8,688 nt of DNA from Dehalococcoidia bacterium (GTDB lineage Bacteria > Chloroflexota > Dehalococcoidia > GIF9 > AB-539-J10): NCBI GenBank assembly GCA_023128875.1, contig JAGMDB010000108.1, positions 1 through 8,688 of the forward strand. Direction: 5' to 3'. The notes beneath the pieces were generated by a model, which searched no databases, was not told where the DNA came from, and saw nothing but the letters and a program-made list of their open reading frames with translations. Below are positions 1 to 5,434 of the stretch, one piece after another. Positions within the stretch are counted from its first letter, which is position 1; each line of letters begins with the position of its first letter. Position numbers and translations under genes: made by a program.

Positions 1-1037
1 AACCAGTCAGCAATTATTGCGGGGAACAACACGGTGCCTCCCCAGCTAAAGCCAGAAATAATGGAGAACAAATAAAATTCCCACGGCTCTCTTGCTTTTA
101 TAAGCCATAGCATCATCACCGCCATTGCAAGCAACGAAATGAAAAGAGGCACCTTCCTTCCAATTCTATCTGAGAGCTTGCTTATTACTAGCGCTCCCAC
201 CGCAAAAGCTCCACTACTAATGCCAATAGTAGTAGCAGCAGTCATTTCTGAGATACCGAAGCTAATCATATAGGCCTTCAAATGAATCAAGACACCAAAA
301 GGCAAAGCAGCGATAGTATAGAGCGCAAACAACAACCAGAATTGCTTTGTTCTAATTGCCTGCCTGAGCGTAAAATCCGCTGTGTCAGATATGAGATTAC
401 TATTCCGTTTGCTTTCTGTAGTCTGCTTTATACCATCAGGATAAAGCCCTTTCTCTGATGGATTAAGCCTCATTAACCTGGAAGCAGGAAGGCCTACGAT
501 GAAAAGAAGGCCAGCTAAGATTAAGTAAGAGGCGCGCCAGCCGAACTTAATAATAAGAAATTGAGCGAGGGGTGGCATGATGAATGACCCTATTCCTATT
601 CCAGCCTCTGTGGCTCCCAAGGCCATCCCTCTTTTTCTTGTGAACCAGCGAGATACAGTTGAAATTGCTGGCACCCAACCAAAACTTGCTCCAATGGCTA
701 CTATAACCCCGTAGAAAATATATAGTTGCCAAAGTGCATCGAAGGTGGACATCAAAGCATAGCCTATACCCATAACGATGATAGAAATCATGAGGATTAA
801 TCTGGGGCCATATCTATCATTTAACCTCCCCGCTATTACACCCACAAGGCAACTTATAATGGCAAATAAGGAATAGGCTCCGGAGACTGCTGTTCTTGTC
901 CAATCTAAATCCCCACATAGCTCTGTAAGAAAAATACCATAGGTATCAATACAGCCCCACTGCATCGATAAAATTATAGAAGCTGCAGCTACCATTACCC
1001 AGCCATAGAAAATACCTGTTTTTGGGTTACCAGCCAT
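1..1037 (-). CDS. MFS transporter A1, OxlT/monocarboxylate-type (C-terminus outside window)
   Basis: A 345-residue N-terminal part of a 12-TM major facilitator carrier; the frame has no stop up to the window edge, and by comparison with A3 (419 residues) about 70 residues are missing. It begins MAGNPKTGIFYGW, the FYGW entry to TM1 common in OxlT/MCT-like carriers. Loop 2-3 carries GRLNDRYGPR (70-79), a motif A form; TM5 has a glycine-rich stretch (140-150); loop 8-9 carries SDRIGRK (289-295). The start at 1037 is supported by GGGAG four bases upstream. About 70% identical to A3 over 345 aligned residues without gaps, so a recent paralogue. TM8 has Ala282 where B2 has Arg, so the substrate may not be a simple monocarboxylate. 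Family assignment is firm; substrate and transport direction are unknown. Confidence 0.9.
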   Translation of the reverse strand, partial: MAGNPKTGIFYGWVMVAAASIILSMQWGCIDTYGIFLTELCGDLDWTRTAVSGAYSLFAIISCLVGVIAGRLNDRYGPRLILMISIIVMGIGYALMSTFDALWQLYIFYGVIVAIGASFGWVPAISTVSRWFTRKRGMALGATEAGIGIGSFIMPPLAQFLIIKFGWRASYLILAGLLFIVGLPASRLMRLNPSEKGLYPDGIKQTTESKRNSNLISDTADFTLRQAIRTKQFWLLFALYTIAALPFGVLIHLKAYMISFGISEMTAATTIGISSGAFAVGALVISKLSDRIGRKVPLFISLLAMAVMMLWLIKAREPWEFYLFSIISGFSWGGTVLFPAIIADW

Positions 1038-1125
1038 ATTACTCCCTGAAGGATACTATAAGAGGGTTAGCCGAGGCCAGTTTCTTATAGCACAAATTCA
1101 AATTACCCCTGTTTTTCCTTGTTTA
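1038..1125 (-). repeat. Conserved spacer upstream of A1 (copy of 3688-3772)
   Basis: This spacer between B2 and A1 aligns with the spacer in front of A3. Over 1038-1110 against 3688-3760 I count 61 of 73 identical bases without gaps. The copies share the AGGGAG ribosome binding site, TATAGTATC just before it and GTGCTATAAG further upstream. It overlaps the B2 stop codon by three bases. It was evidently copied together with the genes. Confidence 0.8.
1084..1092 (-). promoter_or_regulatory. Candidate extended -10 promoter for A1
   Basis: The minus strand reads TGCTATAAG, an extended -10 (TGnTATAAT) with one mismatch. A start about 7 bases downstream would leave a leader of about 40 nt that includes the ribosome binding site. 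The same element is kept in front of A3 and B2. I see no convincing -35, which extended -10 promoters can do without. It could be conserved only through common ancestry. Confidence 0.35.
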
Positions 1126-2364
1126 GATGACTTTGTTTGTTCCGGGTACCTTGATTACAAGGGACAAACCCATCGCTATAAAAAGCGCTGTCGCTCCTAT
1201 GATAAAAGATAAATCATAACTTCCTGTGACATCGTAAATATAACCAGCTACTATTGGCCCAACTCCTCCAATCGTTCCAGCTAGTGACAACACGCCGAGA
1301 ATACGACCATGAGATTCTGTTCCGAACCAATCTCCAATTATGGCTGCGGGTAAGGGAACACAGCCACCGTAGCCAAAACCAAAAATGGCCGAGAAAACAA
1401 AAAATTGCCATGGCTCTCTTGCTTTGAGCAACCACAGCATCATTATGGCCATTAAAAGGAAGCAGATCGAATAACCTTGCCTCCTGCCAATCCTGTCCGA
1501 GACACCGCCTATCGCTATCCGTCCCAACACGCTAGCTCCTCCCACCACGCCAAGGATAGTAGCTGCGGCCATTGCTGGAATACCAACATCAGTGATATGT
1601 GTTTTTAGGTGAACCATAATTATCTGAACAATCATGATATGAAAAGCATTTATCATAAATAGAAGCCAAAAATTTCCCTCCTTAATTGCCTCAAGGAGAG
1701 TAAAATTTCTCGCGCTGGCCAAGGAATTGTTAGCCTTTTTACCGGCTGCCTCTTCTGCTCCGTAAGGAAGAAGCCCTTTCTCTGAAGGATTTAGCCTTAA
1801 CAACCGGGAGACGGGGAGAATTATGATAAGAGGAAAAGCAGCTATGATTAAATAGGAACTGCGCCAGCCAAAATTGGAAATGAGAAATTGGGAAAAGGGA
1901 AGTAAAACCATTGTTCCTATGCCTATCCCCGCGGTGGCAATTCCCAATGCTATCCCCCTTCTTTCCACAAACCAACGTGTTACCGTTGAAGTAATAGGTA
2001 TGTAAGCGAAGCTTATTCCACTTCCTACTACGACACCATAGACCGTATAAAGCTGCCACGGAGCATTGATTTGGGACATCAATGCAAAGCCACTACTTGT
2101 AAGAAGCGCACAAAAGAGTAGTGACTTTCGTGGTCCATATCGGTCGTTTACCACCCCCACTACGGGATAGAGAGCACAGTGGAACACCATAAAAACTGAA
2201 TAAGCCCCTGAAACCGTGGTTCTTGTCCAAGCAAGCTCCGTGGATAAGCTTGCGAAGAAAACCCCGTAAGAATACTGGAGGCCCCAGGCTATCATTAGCA
2301 CCACGAAAGCGGCAGCTACTATTACCCAGCCATAGAAGATCTTTATCTCTGCCTTATCAGCCAT
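1123..2364 (-). CDS. MFS transporter B2, OxlT/monocarboxylate-type
   Basis: A complete 413-residue, 12-TM major facilitator protein of the inner membrane. FYGW at 10-13 leads into TM1; GVVNDRYGPRK (70-80) is motif A in loop 2-3; TM5 has GIALGIATAGIGIG (137-150); loop 8-9 reads GGVSDRIGRR (286-295). Arg282 in TM8 sits where OxlT Arg272 and the MCT1 TM8 arginine bind the substrate carboxylate (family knowledge, aligned by eye). I therefore infer a small organic-anion or monocarboxylate carrier. The start has GGAGG about five bases upstream. B2 is about half identical to A3 over the first 220 residues and much closer to the remnant at 3753-3949. It lies between A3 (63 bp upstream) and A1 (85 bp downstream), all on one strand. 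The actual substrate cannot be read from sequence. Confidence 0.93.
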   Translation of the reverse strand: MADKAEIKIFYGWVIVAAAFVVLMIAWGLQYSYGVFFASLSTELAWTRTTVSGAYSVFMVFHCALYPVVGVVNDRYGPRKSLLFCALLTSSGFALMSQINAPWQLYTVYGVVVGSGISFAYIPITSTVTRWFVERRGIALGIATAGIGIGTMVLLPFSQFLISNFGWRSSYLIIAAFPLIIILPVSRLLRLNPSEKGLLPYGAEEAAGKKANNSLASARNFTLLEAIKEGNFWLLFMINAFHIMIVQIIMVHLKTHITDVGIPAMAAATILGVVGGASVLGRIAIGGVSDRIGRRQGYSICFLLMAIMMLWLLKAREPWQFFVFSAIFGFGYGGCVPLPAAIIGDWFGTESHGRILGVLSLAGTIGGVGPIVAGYIYDVTGSYDLSFIIGATALFIAMGLSLVIKVPGTNKVI

Positions 2365-2427
2365 ATTCCCCTCCAGAAGGCAATATAATGGATTTAGCTA
2401 AGGCTAGCTTTATAGCACAGCACAAAG
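2365..2427 (-). repeat. Spacer upstream of B2, diverged relative of the A spacers
   Basis: This 63-bp gap holds the B2 ribosome binding site (GGAGG) and shares pieces with the spacers before A1 and A3: GTGCTATAA, then a GGCT/TTAGCT-like stretch and a T/A-rich segment. The similarity is clearly weaker than between the two A spacers, consistent with an older duplication that created types A and B. Confidence 0.5.
2409..2417 (-). promoter_or_regulatory. Candidate extended -10 promoter for B2
   Basis: The minus strand reads TGCTATAAA, an extended -10 with one mismatch, at the position equivalent to the elements before A1 and A3. The predicted start would fall about 40 nt before the B2 ATG. No clear -35 is visible. 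Confidence 0.33.
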
Positions 2428-3687
2428 TTAGCTTTGTTTCCCCTCAGCCAAATTATTTTGCTTCTGAGGCATCTCGATTACAAGAGACAAACCTGTAGCT
2501 ATGAAAAGCCCTACTGCTGTTATAATAATAGCCAGTTCATAGCTTCCTCGAGTGTCAAAAATATATCCGGCCAGTAACGGCCCAATTGAGGCACCGATTC
2601 CAGTTCCTAAATCCAGCAATCCAAGAATACTGCCATGGAATTTCAACCCAAACCAATCGCCAATTATCGCCGGGAATAATACAAAGCTTCCTGCGCTAAA
2701 GCCAGCGATAACAAAATACAAATAAAATTCCCATGGCTGCCTTGCTTTGACAAGCCACAACATCATCAGCGCCATTACAAGGAAAGAAATGAATAGAGGT
2801 ATCTTCCTTCCAATTCTATCTGAGAGCTTACTTATTATTATTGCCCCCACCGTATAAGCTCCACTACGAAGGCCAATGCCCGTGGCAGCAGTCATTTCCG
2901 GGATACCGAAGCTAATCATATATGCCTTTAAGTGAATTGCAATACCAATGCGTAAAGAGTACATAGTATTTATCAAAAATAACCGGCAAAACTGACTTGT
3001 TCTGATCGCCTGCTTGGGAGTAAAATCTACTGTGTTCGGTACAAGCTTACCACTGCTTTTGTTTTCTGTAGTTCCTCGTATGCCATCGGGGTAAAGCCCT
3101 TTCTCTGATGGATTAAGCCTCATCAACCTGGAGACAGGCAGACCTATAACTAAAAGTAGGCCGGATAAGATCAGATAAGAGGCACGCCAGCCGAATTTAA
3201 TCATAAGAAATTGTATAAGGGGTGGCATGATAAATAGCCCTACTCCTATTCCAGCCTCCGCAATTCCTAAAGCCATTCCTCTTTTTCTTATAAACCACCG
3301 GGATACCGTTGAAATCGCTGGCACCCAGGCAAAGCCCATCCCAACATTCGCTATGACTCCATAGAATAGATAAAGCTGCCAGGTGGTCTTCATAGTGTAC
3401 ATTAATGCAAAACCCACGCTTGAGATAACAAGGCAGACAATGAGAATTAGTCTAGGGCCGTATCTATCATTCAACCGTCCTGCCACTATGCCCAGCACAG
3501 TCGCTACAATAAAACCCAGGGAATAGGCCCCGGAGACCGCTGTTCTTGTCCAGCCCAGCTCTTCGCATAACTCTGGGAGGAAAATAACGTAGGTCTCATC
3601 ACAACCCCACACCAGCGCCACAATTATGGAAGCTGCAGCTACTATTACCCAACCATAGAAAATACCCGTTTTGGGTTTACCAGCCAT
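2428..3687 (-). CDS. MFS transporter A3, OxlT/monocarboxylate-type
   Basis: A complete 419-residue, 12-TM major facilitator protein. FYGW (10-13), motif A GRLNDRYGPR (70-79), a TM5 glycine pattern (141-150) and SDRIGRK (289-295) place it in the same group as A1 and B2. The start has GGGAG four bases upstream, and the spacer is nearly the same as that of A1. It is the closest paralogue of A1 (about 70% identity). Like A1 it has Ala282 in TM8 instead of the carboxylate-binding Arg of B2. Unlike A1 it has extra arginines at 235, 246 and 274, near or inside TM7-TM8, where A1 has Leu, Pro and Ser. This hints at a diverged substrate or a compensating charge. Its C-terminal tail (from about 408) is polar and ends in GKQS. 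Substrate unknown. Confidence 0.93.
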   Translation of the reverse strand: MAGKPKTGIFYGWVIVAAASIIVALVWGCDETYVIFLPELCEELGWTRTAVSGAYSLGFIVATVLGIVAGRLNDRYGPRLILIVCLVISSVGFALMYTMKTTWQLYLFYGVIANVGMGFAWVPAISTVSRWFIRKRGMALGIAEAGIGVGLFIMPPLIQFLMIKFGWRASYLILSGLLLVIGLPVSRLMRLNPSEKGLYPDGIRGTTENKSSGKLVPNTVDFTPKQAIRTSQFCRLFLINTMYSLRIGIAIHLKAYMISFGIPEMTAATGIGLRSGAYTVGAIIISKLSDRIGRKIPLFISFLVMALMMLWLVKARQPWEFYLYFVIAGFSAGSFVLFPAIIGDWFGLKFHGSILGLLDLGTGIGASIGPLLAGYIFDTRGSYELAIIITAVGLFIATGLSLVIEMPQKQNNLAEGKQS

Positions 3688-3772
3688 ATTTCTCCCTGAA
3701 AGATACTATACGAAGAAAAGCCGAACCCAGTTTCTTATAGCACAAAATAAAATTACTCCTGTTTCTTGTTTA
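3688..3772 (-). repeat. Conserved spacer upstream of A3 (copy of 1038-1125)
   Basis: About 84% identical to the spacer before A1, ungapped over 73 bp; the remaining few bases align with a 3-base gap. It includes the tail of the B remnant, because in the intact B gene this segment begins at the stop codon. It contains the A3 ribosome binding site (AGGGAG) and the extended -10-like element. Confidence 0.8.
3734..3742 (-). promoter_or_regulatory. Candidate extended -10 promoter for A3
   Basis: The minus strand reads TGCTATAAG, identical to the element before A1 and at the same distance from the ATG. It would let A3 be expressed although the upstream B copy is dead. No clear -35 is visible. Confidence 0.35.
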
Positions 3773-3949
3773 GTGACAATGCACCGAGAACACGACCATG
3801 AGATTCTATCCCGAATCGGTCTCCGCGGATAAGCTTGCGAAGAAAACCCCGTAGGAGTACTGGAGGCCCCATGCTATCATTAGCGCCATGAAGCCAGCGG
3901 CTACTACTACCCAACCATAGAAAACACCAGTCTTTGAGTTGCCAGTCAA
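3753..3949 (-). pseudogene. Degenerate MFS remnant (psi-B), paralogue of B2 with two internal deletions
   Basis: Reading from a TTG at 3949, the frame gives 47 residues (start TGNSKTGVFYGWVVVAAGF) that match B2 residues 1-43, then a TAG at 3806-3808. One frame over, 3824-3770 encodes GDRFGIESHGRVLGALSL, matching B2 residues 344-361 (GDWFGTESHGRILGVLSL). The next bases jump to the sequence at the B2 stop codon and spacer. In B2 coordinates about 904 bp and then about 158 bp are missing. The first junction lies in a GGAG present at both B2 breakpoints, the second in a shared CTA. The first deletion shifts the frame, so no functional carrier can be made. A 47-residue peptide could still be translated, but I see no reason to think it works. 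The remnant lies 90 bp after glyA and 65 bp before A3. Confidence 0.9.
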
Positions 3950-3968
3950 AAAAATCTCCCTTCAGGGA
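3948..3968 (-). terminator. Weak terminator-like hairpin with T7 tract, overlapping the remnant's former RBS
   Basis: On the minus strand TCCC-TGAA-GGGA forms a 4-bp stem, followed two bases later by seven Ts. A stem this short is marginal for intrinsic termination. The same bases include the GGGAG that served as ribosome binding site for the ancestral B gene, where intact relatives have AAT-ATG instead of the T run. It might separate glyA transcription from the array. Confidence 0.25.
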
Positions 3969-4039
3969 TAAGTAGTAGGGTTAACGTATTAGGTTGATGA
4001 GCTGTCAGGATAGACCATCTCTTCGCAGCAAAGGCATTC
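3950..4039. other. Gap between glyA and the transporter array
   Basis: Ninety bases follow the glyA stop before the B remnant. Apart from the weak terminator-like hairpin at its end I see nothing in it. It lacks the TGCTATAA element found in the array spacers and does not resemble the spacer before B2. This fits the left end of the duplicated unit lying at or near the remnant's start. Confidence 0.5.
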
Positions 4040-5296
4040 CTATGCCATCCCAGGTATAGGGAAATAGCGGCATATCTCTTTTACCTCTTCACGCACCTGC
4101 TTCTCAACGCGCTTATCACCGGGATGATAGAGCACTTTAATAATAAGAGAGGCTATACGCTTCATCTCCCCAGCACCAAAGCCCCTCGTGGTCACTGCTG
4201 GCGTACCTAATCTGATGCCGCTGGTAACGTTAGGTGGTTTGGGGTCAAAAGGAATGTTTTCGTTGTTTACTAATATCCCAACCGCCTCCAGTATCTCCTC
4301 AGCCTCTTTACCCGTTATTCGCAGGGGAGAAAGGTCGACGAGGGCAAGGTGGTTATCTGTACCACCAGAGACGAGACGCAGCCCACGCTCTTGAAGCTCT
4401 GAAGCCAGAACACGGGCATTTCTCAGCACTGACTTCTGGTAATCGGCAAATTCAGGTTGCATAGCTTCAAAAAAGCACACAGCTTTAGCAGCAATAGCGT
4501 GCATTAAAGGGCCGCCCTGTAGACCTGGAAAAACCGCAGCATCAATGGCTGAGGCTAGTTCTTTACGACACAAAACAAACCCGCCTCGAGGGCCTCGCAG
4601 GGTTTTCTGAGTGGTAGAGGTAATCACGTGTGCATGAGGTACAGGAGTGGGGTGAAGTCCAGCCGCTATTATCCCCGCTATATGAGCCATGTCAGCTAAT
4701 AGCCTGGCGCCTACTTCATCAGCTATATAACGAAACCTTGCAAAATCAATAGTTCGAGGGTAGGCACTCGCTCCAGCTACAATTACCTTCGGTTTATGTT
4801 CCAAAGCTAGCCTCTCTATTTCATCGTAGTCCAGCATCTCAGTTTTGGGGTTCACCCCATAGGGGATAAACCTATACCACTTTCCCGAAAAATTAACCGG
4901 GGAGCCGTGGGTAAGGTGTCCACCGTGGCTGAGGTTCATACCCATGGCAGTATCACCATGTTCCAGCAGGGCTAAATAAACAGCCATGTTAGCCTGGCTG
5001 CCACTATGGGGTTGGACATTAGCATGCTCGGCGTTAAATAGTTTTTTGGCTCTCTCAATAGCCAGATTTTCAATTGCGTCCATGTAGATACAACCGCTGT
5101 AATAACGGCATCCCGGATATCCTTCGGCGTATTTGTCAGTCAGGATGCAGCCTTGAGCTTTGAGTATGGCGTGGTCAGCATGGTTTTCGGAGGCAATAAG
5201 GTCTATGGTGCTTGCTTGCCTCTTCGCTTCCAAATCTAAGAGTTGAGCTACTTCCTCATCGTGTCGTGCGGCGAGGGGCATAGCTTCTACTTTCAT
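4040..5296 (-). CDS. glyA: Serine hydroxymethyltransferase
   Basis: Cytoplasmic PLP enzyme of 418 residues (E. coli GlyA is 417) that interconverts serine and glycine, charging tetrahydrofolate to 5,10-methylene-THF. Visible hallmarks are LIASEN (33-38), [11 protein letters not shown] (56-66) with the active-site Tyr and Glu, [11 protein letters not shown] (93-103), HGGHLTHGS (124-132), DMAHIAG (202-208) with the Asp that pairs with the PLP nitrogen, the Schiff-base Lys231 in [12 protein letters not shown], and SGIRLGTPA (359-367) with the carboxylate-binding Arg362. Residue 230, before the catalytic lysine, is Gln; E. coli has His228 there. The start at 5296 is the only in-frame option after an upstream stop, yet its SD is about 21 nt away (see entries at 5293-5335). 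The gene is divergent from hrcA. The transporter array follows on the same strand after 90 bp. No frame damage is seen, and the function call is firm. Confidence 0.97.
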   Translation of the reverse strand: MKVEAMPLAARHDEEVAQLLDLEAKRQASTIDLIASENHADHAILKAQGCILTDKYAEGYPGCRYYSGCIYMDAIENLAIERAKKLFNAEHANVQPHSGSQANMAVYLALLEHGDTAMGMNLSHGGHLTHGSPVNFSGKWYRFIPYGVNPKTEMLDYDEIERLALEHKPKVIVAGASAYPRTIDFARFRYIADEVGARLLADMAHIAGIIAAGLHPTPVPHAHVITSTTQKTLRGPRGGFVLCRKELASAIDAAVFPGLQGGPLMHAIAAKAVCFFEAMQPEFADYQKSVLRNARVLASELQERGLRLVSGGTDNHLALVDLSPLRITGKEAEEILEAVGILVNNENIPFDPKPPNVTSGIRLGTPAVTTRGFGAGEMKRIASLIIKVLYHPGDKRVEKQVREEVKEICRYFPIPGMA

Positions 5297-5307
5297 GATT
5301 GTGTCAT
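5293..5307 (-). promoter_or_regulatory. Four-codon minicistron (MTQS) overlapping the glyA start
   Basis: ATG at 5307 opens a frame of four codons whose TGA overlaps the glyA ATG as ATGA. It lies at usable distance from the purine-rich SD at 5318-5326, whereas glyA itself does not. If translated, terminating ribosomes could restart on glyA. Such a short frame can arise by chance, so this is a hypothesis about initiation, not a gene call. Confidence 0.3.
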
Positions 5308-5335
5308 GATACTATTTCTCCTCCTCATCAGTCAA
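5306..5335 (-). promoter_or_regulatory. Candidate glyA promoter giving a near-leaderless mRNA
   Basis: On the minus strand TTGACT (5335-5330) and TATCAT (5311-5306) are 18 bp apart, with 5 of 6 consensus matches each. The expected start near 5299 lies only about three bases before the glyA ATG, so the transcript would be leaderless or nearly so. This competes with the SD/minicistron reading, because the SD would then lie inside the promoter and not in the mRNA. Confidence 0.35.
5318..5326 (-). promoter_or_regulatory. Strong SD sequence, 21 nt from the glyA start
   Basis: GAGGAGGAG on the minus strand is a near-ideal anti-SD match. Ten bases separate it from the ATG at 5307 and 21 bases from the glyA ATG at 5296. 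No other SD is visible closer to glyA. Confidence 0.5.
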
Positions 5336-5350
5336 TAAGAGGGGGCTTGC

Positions 5351-5386
5351 AGAGAGGCATGTCAGTGTCGTTGACAAGAGAGGCAT
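5351..5386 (+). repeat. Direct repeat AGAGAGGCAT, 26 bp apart
   Basis: AGAGAGGCAT occurs at 5351-5360 and again at 5377-5386. The second copy lies in the spacer of the hrcA promoter. TGTCA-N7-TGACA (5360-5376) forms an inverted repeat overlapping the -35. These may be regulator sites or chance; no regulator is evident. Confidence 0.3.
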
Positions 5387-5399
5387 AAAGTGGTAGATT
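5371..5399 (+). promoter_or_regulatory. Sigma-70-type promoter of the hrcA-grpE-dnaK operon
   Basis: A perfect TTGACA (5371-5376), a 17-bp spacer and TAGATT (5394-5399, 4 of 6) form a good housekeeping promoter. Transcription should begin around 5406-5408, exactly where the CIRCE operator begins. This is the usual layout for HrcA repression at the transcript start. Confidence 0.65.
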
Positions 5400-5407
5400 A
5401 CTGCTGG

Positions 5408-5434
5408 TTAGCAGTCAGAAAGGGAGAGTGCTAA
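5408..5434 (+). promoter_or_regulatory. CIRCE operator (HrcA binding site)
   Basis: The consensus is TTAGCACTC-N9-GAGTGCTAA. Here the left arm is TTAGCAGTC (5408-5416, one mismatch), the spacer is exactly nine bases (5417-5425) and the right arm GAGTGCTAA (5426-5434) is perfect. The right arm ends at the base before the hrcA ATG. The hrcA ribosome binding site AGGGAG (5421-5426) lies in the spacer and the first base of the right arm. HrcA autoregulation is therefore expected, and an mRNA hairpin over the ribosome binding site is possible. Confidence 0.93.

Noticed and set aside
547..2059. Open frames at 547-732, 1214-1435 and 1739-2059 inside the transporters
   Set aside because: They are on the same strand in other frames of A1 and B2, with Arg/Ser/Trp-rich translations and no homology I can see. 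The transporter frames explain the sequence.
2223..2498. 91-codon plus-strand frame across the B2 start and spacer
   Set aside because: It crosses the B2 N-terminus, the spacer and the A3 C-terminus and gives a low-complexity product. The duplicated B copy does not preserve it.
3705..3710. TATAGT box just upstream of A3 (also conserved before A1) as a -10
   Set aside because: Transcription from it would begin inside the ribosome binding site and there is no -35 at proper distance. The upstream TGCTATAAG is a better candidate.
1..3949. Transposon or integron explanation for the repeated transporters
   Set aside because: There is no transposase, integrase, terminal inverted repeat or target-site duplication in the window. 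Gene-plus-spacer homology points to simple tandem duplication.
3753..4039. Small non-coding RNA or novel gene in the 352-bp stretch between A3 and glyA
   Set aside because: Most of it is explained by the transporter remnant and the duplicated spacer. The remaining 90 bp show no structure beyond one weak hairpin.
4033..4046. Hairpin GGCAT-N4-ATGCC at the glyA stop codon as an intrinsic terminator
   Set aside because: The stem is five base pairs and is followed by only three Ts before GC-rich sequence; too weak to call.
4188..4464. Two overlapping plus-strand frames inside glyA
   Set aside because: They are antisense shadows of a fully conserved glyA.
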